NCBI GenBank assembly: GCA_947624995.1
Contig: CANQMS010000012.1
Span: 1-61,076 of the forward strand
Direction: 5' to 3'
Length of the DNA stretch: 61,076 nucleotides
DNA from: an uncultured Clostridia bacterium
GTDB lineage: Bacteria > Bacillota > Clostridia > Oscillospirales > CAG-272
Below the pieces are notes generated by a model. The model was not told the origin of the DNA. It worked only from the letters and a program-made list of their open reading frames with translations, and ran no database searches. A program made the position numbers and the translations under genes. Positions 43,304 to 54,355 of the stretch are shown in pieces (within the stretch, counting starts at the first letter, position 1; each line of letters starts with the position of its first letter).

Positions 43304-44152
43304 TCAAACTCCCCTCTTGTTCCATTTTGAAATGATCTTGTCAGCTTCTGCGGGCAGCCCTGCGTACAGCACGTTTCGGACGACCGCCTTCGCCTCGCTC
43401 ACGCCGTCGAGATCCCCGATGAGCTCGGAGGCTGCGGCTGCGGACGTAAGCGTCAGCCGTACAGCGTCGCCGACGGCGGACTTTGCCGCCGGGAGAGGGA
43501 GCCCGCCAAACGCAGATGCGATCGGATTATACCTGTTTGCGCGCCTGTCCTCATCTATATCGTCGACGGCGTCGACGATATAGATGACGCGCCCGACGCC
43601 CGTGCCGATCTGCCGGGCTATGCGCGCGTCGACCCCGTCGAGCCCGTATGCGAATACGTCTCCGAGCAGCTCGCCGAACGGGATCTCGCCCGAGCCGCCG
43701 CCCTCCTCGGCGGCGGAGATCTCCGCGAGCCTGCGGCGCACGCTGTCCTCGAGCGCCCCCGCCGTGCCTGCGCGCTTCAGGTGGCGGCGAGCCGCCGGAC
43801 GGACGGCGCGGCGGCAGATGCGGCGGGCGCCGCGCTCGTCGCGGATGTCGTCCTCGATCTTGCAGAGCGTCAGCAGCGCCGAGACGCCCGCGGCGTACTC
43901 GAGCGAAGGGCACGCCTCTATCATCGGCTTTGAGCGCAGCTTCGGGCACATATGGCGCCGAAGCGCGTATTTTTCGCCGGTGAGCGCCATGCGCACGGCG
44001 ATAAGGAACACCATGTCGTATGAGAGCGCGGCGGCGGAGGTAAAGCCGAGTTTGCGCCGCATCGTGCGGCACAGCCCGCAGTACGCGGCGCGGTAGAATT
44101 CTGCGTCGCGGACGCGCAGCTCCGGGGCGTCGATCTTTACATATCCGAACAT
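43304..44152 (-). CDS. DUF5685 family protein
   Basis: 282 residues. The N-terminus MFGYVKIDAPELRVRDAE and the CGLCRTM motif are characteristic of DUF5685, found in Clostridia beside J-domain genes. The remainder is helical, with polyprenyl-synthase-like spacing (CKIEDDIRDE and DAVDDIDEDRRANRYNP). Function is unknown. It is the first gene of the 14-gene minus-strand run. Confidence 0.85.
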   Translation of the reverse strand: MFGYVKIDAPELRVRDAEFYRAAYCGLCRTMRRKLGFTSAAALSYDMVFLIAVRMALTGEKYALRRHMCPKLRSKPMIEACPSLEYAAGVSALLTLCKIEDDIRDERGARRICRRAVRPAARRHLKRAGTAGALEDSVRRRLAEISAAEEGGGSGEIPFGELLGDVFAYGLDGVDARIARQIGTGVGRVIYIVDAVDDIDEDRRANRYNPIASAFGGLPLPAAKSAVGDAVRLTLTSAAAASELIGDLDGVSEAKAVVRNVLYAGLPAEADKIISKWNKRGV

Positions 44153-44204
44153 CGCGCCCTCCGCACAGCTTCACCCATGATAAAATTATACGTATACATA
44201 ATAT

Positions 44205-44233
44205 ATTCTACATCATAAGGAAGATTTTTTCAA
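44205..44233 (-). promoter_or_regulatory. Candidate promoter of the DUF5685-to-rsgA run
   Basis: Minus strand TTGAAA, 17 bp and TAGAAT, about 53 bp upstream of the DUF5685 start. A TATAAT-like box closer to the gene (around 44186-44191) lacks a good -35. Confidence 0.6.
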
Positions 44234-44303
44234 GTGCTTTTTTGACGGAAGGCGGATTTTGGCAGGGTACTGCCGCGTGGACGCCCTCTCTTTACCTCAG
44301 GTA

Positions 44304-44332
44304 TTGCATATTCGTCAAAAAAGTAGTATACT
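44304..44332 (+). promoter_or_regulatory. Sigma-A promoter of the flavodiiron fusion gene
   Basis: TTGCAT (44304-44309), a 17-bp spacer and TATACT (44327-44332), about 33 bp before the start codon; TAGGAGA provides the ribosome binding site. Confidence 0.78.
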
Positions 44333-44365
44333 TATGTAAATCGAAAAATATAGGAGACATTTAAA

Positions 44366-46159
44366 ATGAAGATCACGGACGATATCCGCTATATCGGCGT
44401 AAACGATCACAAGATCGACCTTTTCGAGGGGCAGTACACGGTCCCGAACGGTATGGCGTACAACTCATATCTGATTAAAGACGCGAAGTGCGCCGTCATG
44501 GACACGGTGGACGGCAGATTCGTTCACGAATGGCTCGACAATCTCGAAGCCGAGCTCGGCGGCAGCGCGCCGGACTATCTCGTAGTCCAGCACATGGAAC
44601 CCGACCACTCCGCGGGGATCGAGAAATTCATGTCGACGTACCCGTCGGCGACGGTCGTCTCGTCGGCAAAGGCGTTTTCCATGATGGACCAGTTCTTCGG
44701 TACGCAGTTCGAGGGCAGAAGGATCGTCGTCGGAGAGGGCGACACGCTCGCGCTCGGAAAGCACACGCTCACGTTTGTGACCGCGCCCATGGTACACTGG
44801 CCCGAGGTCATCGTCACCTATGACGCGTGCGACAAGGTACTCTTTTCGGCGGACGGGTTCGGCAAGTTCGGCGCGCTCGACGTCGATGAGGAGTGGGCGT
44901 GCGAGGCGCGCAGGTACTATTTCGGCATCGTCGGCAAGTACGGCGCGCAGGTCGGCGCGCTCCTCAAAAAAGCGGCGGCGCTCGACATAGAGAAGATATG
45001 CCCGCTGCACGGTCCCGTGCTGACGGAAAATCTCGGCTATTACATCGGGCTTTATAAGATCTGGTCGTCGTACGAGGCGGAGAGCGACGGCGTCATGATT
45101 GCGTACACATCCGTATACGGGCACACGCGCGAGGCGGTCGAAAAGCTCGCGGAAAAGCTGCGCGCAAAGGGCTGCCCGAAGGTGGTCGTCACCGACCTTG
45201 CCCGCTCCGACATGGCGGAGGCGGTGGAGGACGCGTTCCGGTACGGCAAGCTCGTCCTCGCGACGACGACGTACAACGCGGACATTTTCCCGTTCATGCG
45301 CGAATTCATCGGGCACCTGACCGAGCGCTCGTATCAGAAGCGCACCGTCGGCATAATCGAGAACGGTTCGTGGGCGCCGCTCGCCGCGAAGACGATAAAG
45401 AAAATGTTTGAGGGCTCGAAGAACATCACGTTCACGGACACGACTGTGACGATACGCTCCGCGCTGAACGCCGAGAGCAGCTCCGCGCTCGACGCGCTCG
45501 CGGACGAGCTATGCCGCGACTACATCGCGCAGCACGGCGAGACCGCGAACAAACAGGACTTAACGGCGCTCTTCAACATCGGCTACGGGCTCTATGTCGT
45601 GACGTGCAACGACGGAAAGAAGGACAACGGTCTTATCGTCAACACCGTCTGCCAGGTGACGAACACGCCGAACCGCATCGCGGTGACCATAAACAAGGAC
45701 AACTATTCGCACCACGTCATAAAGGGCACGGGAAAGATGAACGTCTGCTGCCTGTCGGTCGACGCGCCGTTCTCGGTGTTCGAGAGCTTCGGCTTCCGCT
45801 CCGGCAGGAACGTCAACAAATTCGACGGGATCGAGCCGCTCTACTCGGACAACGGGCTCGCGTTTTTGCCGAGATATATCAACTCGTTCTTGTCGCTGAC
45901 GGTCGATGATTACGTCGACCTCGGAACGCACGGGATGTTCATCTGCTCGGTGACGGAGGCGCGCGTCATCTCGGACGCCGAGACGATGACGTATACGTAT
46001 TATCAGAAGAACGTCAAGCCGAAGCCGAAGACGGAGGGACGCCGCGGCTGGGTCTGCCGCGTCTGCGGCTACGTCTACGAGGGAGACGAGCTCCCGGAGG
46101 ACTTCGTCTGCCCGCTCTGCAAGCACGGAGCCGCCGACTTCGAGCCGATAGAGAACTGA
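44366..46159 (+). CDS. Flavodiiron protein fused to flavin reductase and rubredoxin domains
   Basis: 597 residues in four modules. The beta-lactamase-like diiron domain (~1-250) has ligands in HMEPDHS, VHWPE, SADGFGKFG and CPLHGP. A flavodoxin domain (~255-395) has YTSVYGHT for FMN. A flavin-reductase-like domain (~400-540) follows, with FNIGYGLYVVTCNDGK. A C-terminal rubredoxin (~545-597) has VCRVCGYVYEGDELPEDFVCPLC. Flavodiiron proteins reduce O2 or NO to water or N2O. The fusion carries its own electron relay, so the enzyme could work with NAD(P)H directly. It was probably transcribed alone. Confidence 0.95.
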   Translation: MKITDDIRYIGVNDHKIDLFEGQYTVPNGMAYNSYLIKDAKCAVMDTVDGRFVHEWLDNLEAELGGSAPDYLVVQHMEPDHSAGIEKFMSTYPSATVVSSAKAFSMMDQFFGTQFEGRRIVVGEGDTLALGKHTLTFVTAPMVHWPEVIVTYDACDKVLFSADGFGKFGALDVDEEWACEARRYYFGIVGKYGAQVGALLKKAAALDIEKICPLHGPVLTENLGYYIGLYKIWSSYEAESDGVMIAYTSVYGHTREAVEKLAEKLRAKGCPKVVVTDLARSDMAEAVEDAFRYGKLVLATTTYNADIFPFMREFIGHLTERSYQKRTVGIIENGSWAPLAAKTIKKMFEGSKNITFTDTTVTIRSALNAESSSALDALADELCRDYIAQHGETANKQDLTALFNIGYGLYVVTCNDGKKDNGLIVNTVCQVTNTPNRIAVTINKDNYSHHVIKGTGKMNVCCLSVDAPFSVFESFGFRSGRNVNKFDGIEPLYSDNGLAFLPRYINSFLSLTVDDYVDLGTHGMFICSVTEARVISDAETMTYTYYQKNVKPKPKTEGRRGWVCRVCGYVYEGDELPEDFVCPLCKHGAADFEPIEN

Positions 46160-46169
46160 GAAAACGCAT

Positions 46170-46198
46170 CCGCGGCGGGGCTCCGGTCCCCGCCGCGG
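46170..46198 (+). terminator. GC-rich hairpin after the flavodiiron gene
   Basis: CCGCGGCGGGG pairs with CCCCGCCGCGG over CTCCGGT. A clear T-run is lacking, so termination strength is uncertain. Confidence 0.6.
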
Positions 46199-46348
46199 TA
46201 TTTCATATAAGGCTGAAAGCAGGGCATACAGGTTTTTTTCGGCACATCTTCCGCTCTTCAAAATTACCATATATTTTGAGTACCATTTTGCGCGCGTTTG
46301 GATTATAATGATAGGGAAGCGATGTTATGCGGGGGTCCCGGACGGGAA

Positions 46349-46918
46349 ATGGAAACGATAAAGATAAGCGAGCGCAAGCTCAAGATAATGCTGACGGCGG
46401 AGGACCTCTCGGACTATGAGCTTTCGGTTCCGGTGGACGTCGCATCCGGATACGGGCGCGCTCGACTGCGGCGCATACTGCGCGACGCATGCCCGAGCGG
46501 CGGATTCGATCCCGGAGACGGGCATATCTTTGTCCAGATCTATGAGTCCGCGTCGGGCGGATGCGAGATGTTTGTAACGCAGTACGAAAAAAACAGACCC
46601 GGGGAGGCAGCCATGACGCCGAGAACAAATGTGCCGAAGACGAGAGCGGAGCGCGGCATATACGCGTTCCCGGACCTTGATTCGCTGCTTGCCGTCTGCG
46701 GGCGTCTGTCGCGGCAGGGGCGTTCCGGCTCGGCGGCTTATGCGGATCACGGCGGAGGATATTTTTTGATTACATATGAGCCGGAGCCGAGGCTCGACGC
46801 CATCGTCGGCGAATACGGGGGCGAGAGATGCGGCAGGGCGGCGGATGCGTACGTGTCGGAGCACTGCGACCTCATCTGCAAGGGTGACGCCGTCGGCGTG
46901 CTCGGGGCGCTCTGCTGA
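46349..46918 (+). CDS. mecA: MecA-like ClpC adaptor protein
   Basis: 189 residues from ATG 46349, the start that gives the family opening ETIKISERKLKIMLTAEDLS. The N-terminal substrate-binding motif is followed by a basic/flexible middle. The C-terminal half, beginning ERGIYAFPDLDSLLAVCGRL, fits the ClpC-binding domain of MecA, which recruits proteins to ClpCP. Overall identity to Bacillus MecA is low. TATAAT at 46304-46309 is a possible -10 but lacks a good -35. An upstream ATG at 46322 would add a short leader. Confidence 0.72.
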   Translation: METIKISERKLKIMLTAEDLSDYELSVPVDVASGYGRARLRRILRDACPSGGFDPGDGHIFVQIYESASGGCEMFVTQYEKNRPGEAAMTPRTNVPKTRAERGIYAFPDLDSLLAVCGRLSRQGRSGSAAYADHGGGYFLITYEPEPRLDAIVGEYGGERCGRAADAYVSEHCDLICKGDAVGVLGALC

Positions 46919-46941
46919 AACAGGACGGATCGGGACAAACG

Positions 46942-46985
46942 AAAAGATCCGGGAGGCGCTTTTATGCGCGCTCCCGGATCTTTTT
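46942..46985. terminator. Terminator between the MecA-like gene and a convergent membrane protein gene
   Basis: AAAAGATCCGGGAG pairs with CTCCCGGATCTTTT, followed by Ts; the other strand also ends in a T-run. Confidence 0.85.
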
Positions 46986-46996
46986 GCGTTCCGTCT

Positions 46997-47635
46997 TTAT
47001 TTTTTTGCCGGTGCTTCCGGCTTGAAGAGCCCTTTTATTTTTCTGATGAGACTTACATCGTGCAGTCCGGCGATGTAGGCGAGCGTTACGCATATGATAG
47101 CGGGCAGTGGGATCAGCGCGTAACAGAAATTCGGGACGTCGCCGATATTCGCGATCCCTCCGCTTATCATCCCCGTGGCGCCGATCAGAACGCCCCAGTA
47201 CATCGCCTGAATTATGATCGCGATCACCTTTGACGTGCCGGCGATTGCGCCTGCCCAACCGATAGCGGGACCGGGATCGGCGCCGAGCAGACCGAAGACG
47301 TTGACCAAAAGACCGAGAAGAAGATTCGGCACGGAGGCGATCAGGACGATCTTCAGCCCGCGCCAAGTGTCGCGTTCGAGGCGCCCCGCGTCTATGCGGA
47401 TCTTGTCCTTCTGCCCCTCCTCCTTTATGGCGGAGTAGTCGACGAACATATAAAAAATAATTGCAAAAACACTTGCCCAGATCATGCACGTGTATTGGAT
47501 GTTCCCTTCTCCGGCGAGAGTATGGTCGATCGCCGCGGCGGACATCGACGTCATCAGACCGAACAGCGTCAGCCCCGTCTGGTTCAGCAGGAGCTTCCAT
47601 ATGAAGTGGGCGTTCTTTTTAATGAATTCGAGCAT
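46997..47635 (-). CDS. Integral membrane protein of unknown function
   Basis: 212 residues from the ATG at 47635, which has GGAGG five bases upstream. About five hydrophobic segments are visible (GLTLFGLMTSMSAAAI, CMIWASVFAIIFYMFVD, VLIASVPNLLLGLLVNVFGLL, TSKVIAIIIQAMYWGVLIG, FCYALIPLPAIICVTLAYIAGL), with a basic C-terminal end. I do not recognise the family. It is flanked by a terminator and by the tyrosine-recombinase gene in the opposite direction. Confidence 0.7.
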   Translation of the reverse strand: MLEFIKKNAHFIWKLLLNQTGLTLFGLMTSMSAAAIDHTLAGEGNIQYTCMIWASVFAIIFYMFVDYSAIKEEGQKDKIRIDAGRLERDTWRGLKIVLIASVPNLLLGLLVNVFGLLGADPGPAIGWAGAIAGTSKVIAIIIQAMYWGVLIGATGMISGGIANIGDVPNFCYALIPLPAIICVTLAYIAGLHDVSLIRKIKGLFKPEAPAKK

Positions 47636-47737
47636 ATAAGCCTCCGACGCGAGCATACTTCAAATTATTATTGTATATAATCCGCGTGTGAAACGCAATA
47701 GTTGCGCGATAAAGTTTACAAAATGTTCATTTTATTG

Positions 47738-47766
47738 TTTACAAAAGGCGAATAATTTTGTATAAT
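47738..47766 (+). promoter_or_regulatory. Sigma-A promoter of the recombinase-pgsA pair
   Basis: TTTACA (47738-47743), a 17-bp spacer and TATAAT (47761-47766), about 52 bp upstream of the recombinase gene. A second GTTTACAAAA copy lies at 47714-47723 in direct orientation. Confidence 0.8.
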
Positions 47767-47818
47767 AGAAAACGTATGGATGAGAGTGCGGTTTTACTTT
47801 TGAAAAGGGGAGGCTGCG

Positions 47819-48847
47819 ATGGCGTTCGACCTTGAAGAGATGCCCGATATCGTGCGGGAATTCGCGTCGTACAAGAGCACGATACAGCAGTGCTCTCCGA
47901 AGACGGTGGAAGAATACTGCCTCGATCTGCGCACGTTTCTGCGGTTTATCAAGGCTGAGCGCTGCGGGTTGCCGATAACGGACGAGACGTTTGAGTCGCT
48001 CGATATCAGCGACATCGGGATGGATGTCATAAGAGATATAAAAACCACGGACATATACGATTTTCTGATGTACGCCGGCGGTGAGCGCGGAAACGGTCCG
48101 AGCGCCCGCGCGCGGAAGCTGTCCGCGATCAAGGCGTTTTTCAAGTACCTGACGGTCAAGACGACGCATCTTGACGTCAATCCCGCCGCAAACATCGAGT
48201 CACCGAAAAAGAAAAAGTCGCTGCCCAAGCACCTGACGCTCGAGGAGAGCATAGATCTGCTCGAGGCAGTCAAAAACGACGAGACATCGAAGAACCGCCT
48301 GCGCGACTACGCGATAATAACGCTGTTCCTCAACACCGGCATGAGGCTTTCCGAGCTCGTCGGCATATCGCTGCCGGACATCGACCGCGAGCTGCGCTCG
48401 CTGCGCGTCGTCGGCAAGGGCAACAAGGAGCGCATCATATACCTAAACGATGCGTGCCGCCGCGCGGTGGCGGATTACCTGCCCGAGAGGCAGGCACAGC
48501 CCGCGAAGAAGAAGGGCGAGTCCGCACTGTTCCTCTCATCGCAGGGCAACAGGATAAGCGTAAAGACGGTGCAGTGGCTCGTCGGCAAGTATCTCGGAGC
48601 CGCCGGGCTCGAATACAAGCACTTTTCGACGCACAAGCTGCGCCATACGGCGGCGACGCTGATGTACCAGTCCGGTCACGTCGACGTCCGCGTGCTCAAG
48701 GAGATACTCGGGCACGAGCAGCTCAACACGACGCAGATATACACTCACGTTTCAAATGAGGGAATGGAAGAAGCCGTCGCGGCAAATCCGCTCGCGGAAT
48801 ACGGTTCCGCGAAAAAAAGACGTGTCGCGAGAAAGGATCACGAGTGA
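47819..48847 (+). CDS. Tyrosine recombinase of the XerC/XerD family
   Basis: 342 residues. The N-terminal SAM-like core-binding domain (ASYKSTIQQCSPKTVEEYCLDL) is followed by the catalytic domain with Arg (NTGMRLSELVG), Lys (VVGKGNKER), the HKLRHTAA box, and LGHEQLNTTQIYTH with the nucleophilic Tyr. All six catalytic residues are present. The order recombinase-pgsA with a 4-bp overlap suggests a chromosomal Xer protein rather than a phage integrase; no att-like repeats were found. GGGGAGG precedes the start. Confidence 0.9.
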   Translation: MAFDLEEMPDIVREFASYKSTIQQCSPKTVEEYCLDLRTFLRFIKAERCGLPITDETFESLDISDIGMDVIRDIKTTDIYDFLMYAGGERGNGPSARARKLSAIKAFFKYLTVKTTHLDVNPAANIESPKKKKSLPKHLTLEESIDLLEAVKNDETSKNRLRDYAIITLFLNTGMRLSELVGISLPDIDRELRSLRVVGKGNKERIIYLNDACRRAVADYLPERQAQPAKKKGESALFLSSQGNRISVKTVQWLVGKYLGAAGLEYKHFSTHKLRHTAATLMYQSGHVDVRVLKEILGHEQLNTTQIYTHVSNEGMEEAVAANPLAEYGSAKKRRVARKDHE

Positions 48848-49518
48848 AAAATACCGACAACACTAACATGAATACAAACCCGAGCGAGAACATGAGCGAG
48901 AACATGAGCGAGAACATGAGCGCGAACGGGGACGCGGGGGCGGAAAAGAAAAAATATCCCGTCATCAAGGGCAGAGCCAAGTCGCGGGACATTCTGACTC
49001 TGCCTAACGTGCTGAGCATAATCCGCATACTTCTGATCCCGCTGATCGTTTACCTCTACGTCTGGCGCCGGGATTATCTGCTCGCCGCGTGCGTGCTCGT
49101 GATCTCTTACGCCTCGGACGTTGCGGACGGGATCATAGCGAGAAAGTTCAATATGATATCCGATTTCGGGAAGATGCTCGATCCGCTCGCAGACAAGCTG
49201 ACACAGGCGTCCATGCTCGTCTGCATCGCGATAACGCGCAGCTACGCGTGGATACTTTTCGCGCTGCTCGCCGTAAAGGAGATCGCAACGGCGCTCTCGG
49301 GCTTTTTCGCCGTCCGCAGGACGGGCGTCGTCTCCGGTGCGAAGTGGTACGGAAAGGTCTGCACGGTCGCGCTCAACGCGATGTTCGCGCTTCTGATGTT
49401 CATCCCGCTCGAATCCGAGGCGATAGCGCACGTCCTGCTCTGGATATGCGCCGGCTTCATGGTCGCCTCCGCGATCGCGTACCTCTTGTTCTTCACTAAG
49501 AATTACGACAAAAAGTAA
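48844..49518 (+). CDS. pgsA: CDP-alcohol phosphatidyltransferase (PgsA-type)
   Basis: 224 residues from a GTG that overlaps the recombinase stop (GTGA). The CDP-alcohol phosphotransferase motif is intact: DVADGIIARKF, then GKMLDPLAD after eight residues. Five or six membrane segments follow. It probably makes phosphatidylglycerol phosphate. The N-terminal ~45 residues are a hydrophilic extension with tandem M-S-E-N repeats, not typical of PgsA. Confidence 0.88.
   Translation: MKNTDNTNMNTNPSENMSENMSENMSANGDAGAEKKKYPVIKGRAKSRDILTLPNVLSIIRILLIPLIVYLYVWRRDYLLAACVLVISYASDVADGIIARKFNMISDFGKMLDPLADKLTQASMLVCIAITRSYAWILFALLAVKEIATALSGFFAVRRTGVVSGAKWYGKVCTVALNAMFALLMFIPLESEAIAHVLLWICAGFMVASAIAYLLFFTKNYDKK
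48882..48922 (+). repeat. 12-bp tandem repeat in the 5' end of pgsA
   Basis: Three identical copies of GAGCGAGAACAT (48882, 48894, 48906) plus a partial fourth encode S-E-N-M repeats near the N-terminus. Array length could vary by slippage without breaking frame. Confidence 0.9.
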
Positions 49519-49568
49519 AAGCCCGGCGCGGGACGTGATAGGAAAATCATCCGCGCCGATACCGGATC

Positions 49569-49606
49569 AAAACGGGGTAAGGACTGTCGCGTCCCGCCCC
49601 GTTTTT
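49569..49606 (+). terminator. Intrinsic terminator after pgsA
   Basis: AAAACGGGG pairs with CCCCGTTTT, followed by further Ts. Confidence 0.75.
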
Positions 49607-49623
49607 GCGTTTTATTGACCTTT

Positions 49624-49652
49624 TTGCGCAGATTCAACCGTCCGGTTATAAA
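49624..49652 (+). promoter_or_regulatory. Possible promoter of the XRE regulator
   Basis: TTGCGC (49624-49629), 17 bp and TATAAA (49647-49652), followed by a ~110-nt leader. It is the best candidate in this gap but not a strong one. Confidence 0.4.
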
Positions 49653-49762
49653 AAATCAACCTTTGAGTTACAGTATTCCCCATCCGGTTTGTGTAAAGAA
49701 GGCGTGCCCGGGTTTAAAATTGAGGCACAACAAGGGAACATAATAAAAAAGGAGAATTTCAC

Positions 49763-50275
49763 ATGCTTGACACACTTGACGAACGCATTGCATTTTACCG
49801 CAAAAAATGCGGACTGACGCAGGAGGAGCTGGCGGAAAAATGTTCCGTCACGCCTCAGGCGGTATCAAAATGGGAAAATGCCATAACGTCGCCGGATATC
49901 TCGCTTTTGCCGCGGCTGTCGGAGGTTTTCGGCATAAGCTGCGATGAACTCCTGGGCGTGCGGAAGGCAGAGACCGTAGCGGTCGCGAAAAGCGACTTCG
50001 ATCCGTCGCGCGCTATACTCAAAATACGCGTCATTTCGGACGATGCAAAGGTGAGCGTAAATCTGCCGCTCGAGATTGCAAAGCTGGCTCTGACGAGCGG
50101 AGCCGTTGATCTCAGCGGGAGCGACTCGCTTAAAGGCGTAAAAAGCGCGCTCGAGAGCATAGACCTCGACCGTGTGATCGCGCTCGCAAACGTCGGCGTC
50201 ATAGGCAAGCTCGTTGAGGTCGACGTCACCGAGGACAACGCAGACAACACAAAAGTGGAGATCTGGGTCGAATGA
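49763..50275 (+). CDS. XRE-family regulator with a C-terminal YvlB-like segment
   Basis: 170 residues. The N-terminal Cro/CI helix-turn-helix (residues ~6-62) is clear: RKKCGLTQEELAEKCSVTPQ then AVSKWENAITSPDISLL. The C-terminal half (LKIRVISDDAKVSVNLPLEIAKLALTSG, then IDLDRVIALANVGVIGKLVE) is a compact alpha/beta segment resembling YvlB/SHOCT-like sensory parts. The next gene overlaps by 4 bp and encodes a related short domain. AAAAGGAG precedes the start. Confidence 0.85.
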   Translation: MLDTLDERIAFYRKKCGLTQEELAEKCSVTPQAVSKWENAITSPDISLLPRLSEVFGISCDELLGVRKAETVAVAKSDFDPSRAILKIRVISDDAKVSVNLPLEIAKLALTSGAVDLSGSDSLKGVKSALESIDLDRVIALANVGVIGKLVEVDVTEDNADNTKVEIWVE

Positions 50276-50511
50276 CTGTGCGGATCCGCGCGGAGGGCGT
50301 GCGCCTGCTGTTAATTTTCCCGCGCTTTCTTTTGCCGCTCGGGCTGCGCGCCGCCGTCCACATCGGAGGGGAAGATTTGAGCGAGGACAAAAGGGCGATC
50401 GTGCTCGCTCTGTCGTCGGCGGCTCGTAAAACACGTTGGCGCCGCTATCGCGGTCTCGAGCTCCTTCACGTCAGCACAAAAGACGGCACGGAGGTCGTCG
50501 TAAAGCTGTAG
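50272..50511 (+). CDS. Small basic protein paired with the XRE regulator
   Basis: 79 residues starting at an ATGA overlap with the regulator's stop. It begins MTVRIRAEGVRLLLIFPRFL and its layout (beta strand, hydrophobic helix, second acidic helix, LHVSTKDGTEVVVKL) mirrors the regulator's C-terminal segment, suggesting related folds. Function is unknown; a partner or co-sensor is the simplest reading. Confidence 0.72.
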   Translation: MTVRIRAEGVRLLLIFPRFLLPLGLRAAVHIGGEDLSEDKRAIVLALSSAARKTRWRRYRGLELLHVSTKDGTEVVVKL

Positions 50512-50590
50512 AAACGAATCTTTCGGACGGTGCGACAGATTATACGGCAGGCGTGATTTTTGCGCCTTGCATGCCGCCTGCAAAAAACGA

Positions 50591-50626
50591 CCGTGGGGAG
50601 AGACTTATATAAGTCCCTCCCCACGG
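50591..50626. terminator. Palindrome between the XRE pair and PFOR
   Basis: CCGTGGGGAGAGACTTA pairs with TAAGTCCCTCCCCACGG with one mismatch. It sits between convergent genes and resembles the G-rich palindrome family, but lacks the CTTCAAAA tail. Confidence 0.7.
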
Positions 50627-50654
50627 GGTTATTTTACACTTTTTTGCCGGTCGA

Positions 50655-54206
<3,552 letters not shown>

Positions 54207-54262
54207 TCTGTTTTGATATCCTCCTGCCAAATATATAGAAAATATATTTCTGACCACCCAAT

Positions 54263-54291
54263 ATAATAACACGAACGCGCCGATTTTGCAA
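54263..54291 (-). promoter_or_regulatory. Sigma-A promoter of PFOR
   Basis: Minus strand TTGCAA, 17 bp and TATTAT, about 57 bp upstream of the PFOR start. Confidence 0.75.
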
Positions 54292-54355
54292 TCGGCAATT
54301 TATGAGTATTCGATTATTTTGTGAAAAATAGCGCGTTATTTTTCGCTTTTCGACG

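Noticed and set aside
47819-48847. Phage or island integrase
   Set aside because: No tRNA, att repeats or phage genes; the overlap with pgsA and housekeeping surroundings fit a chromosomal Xer-type protein.
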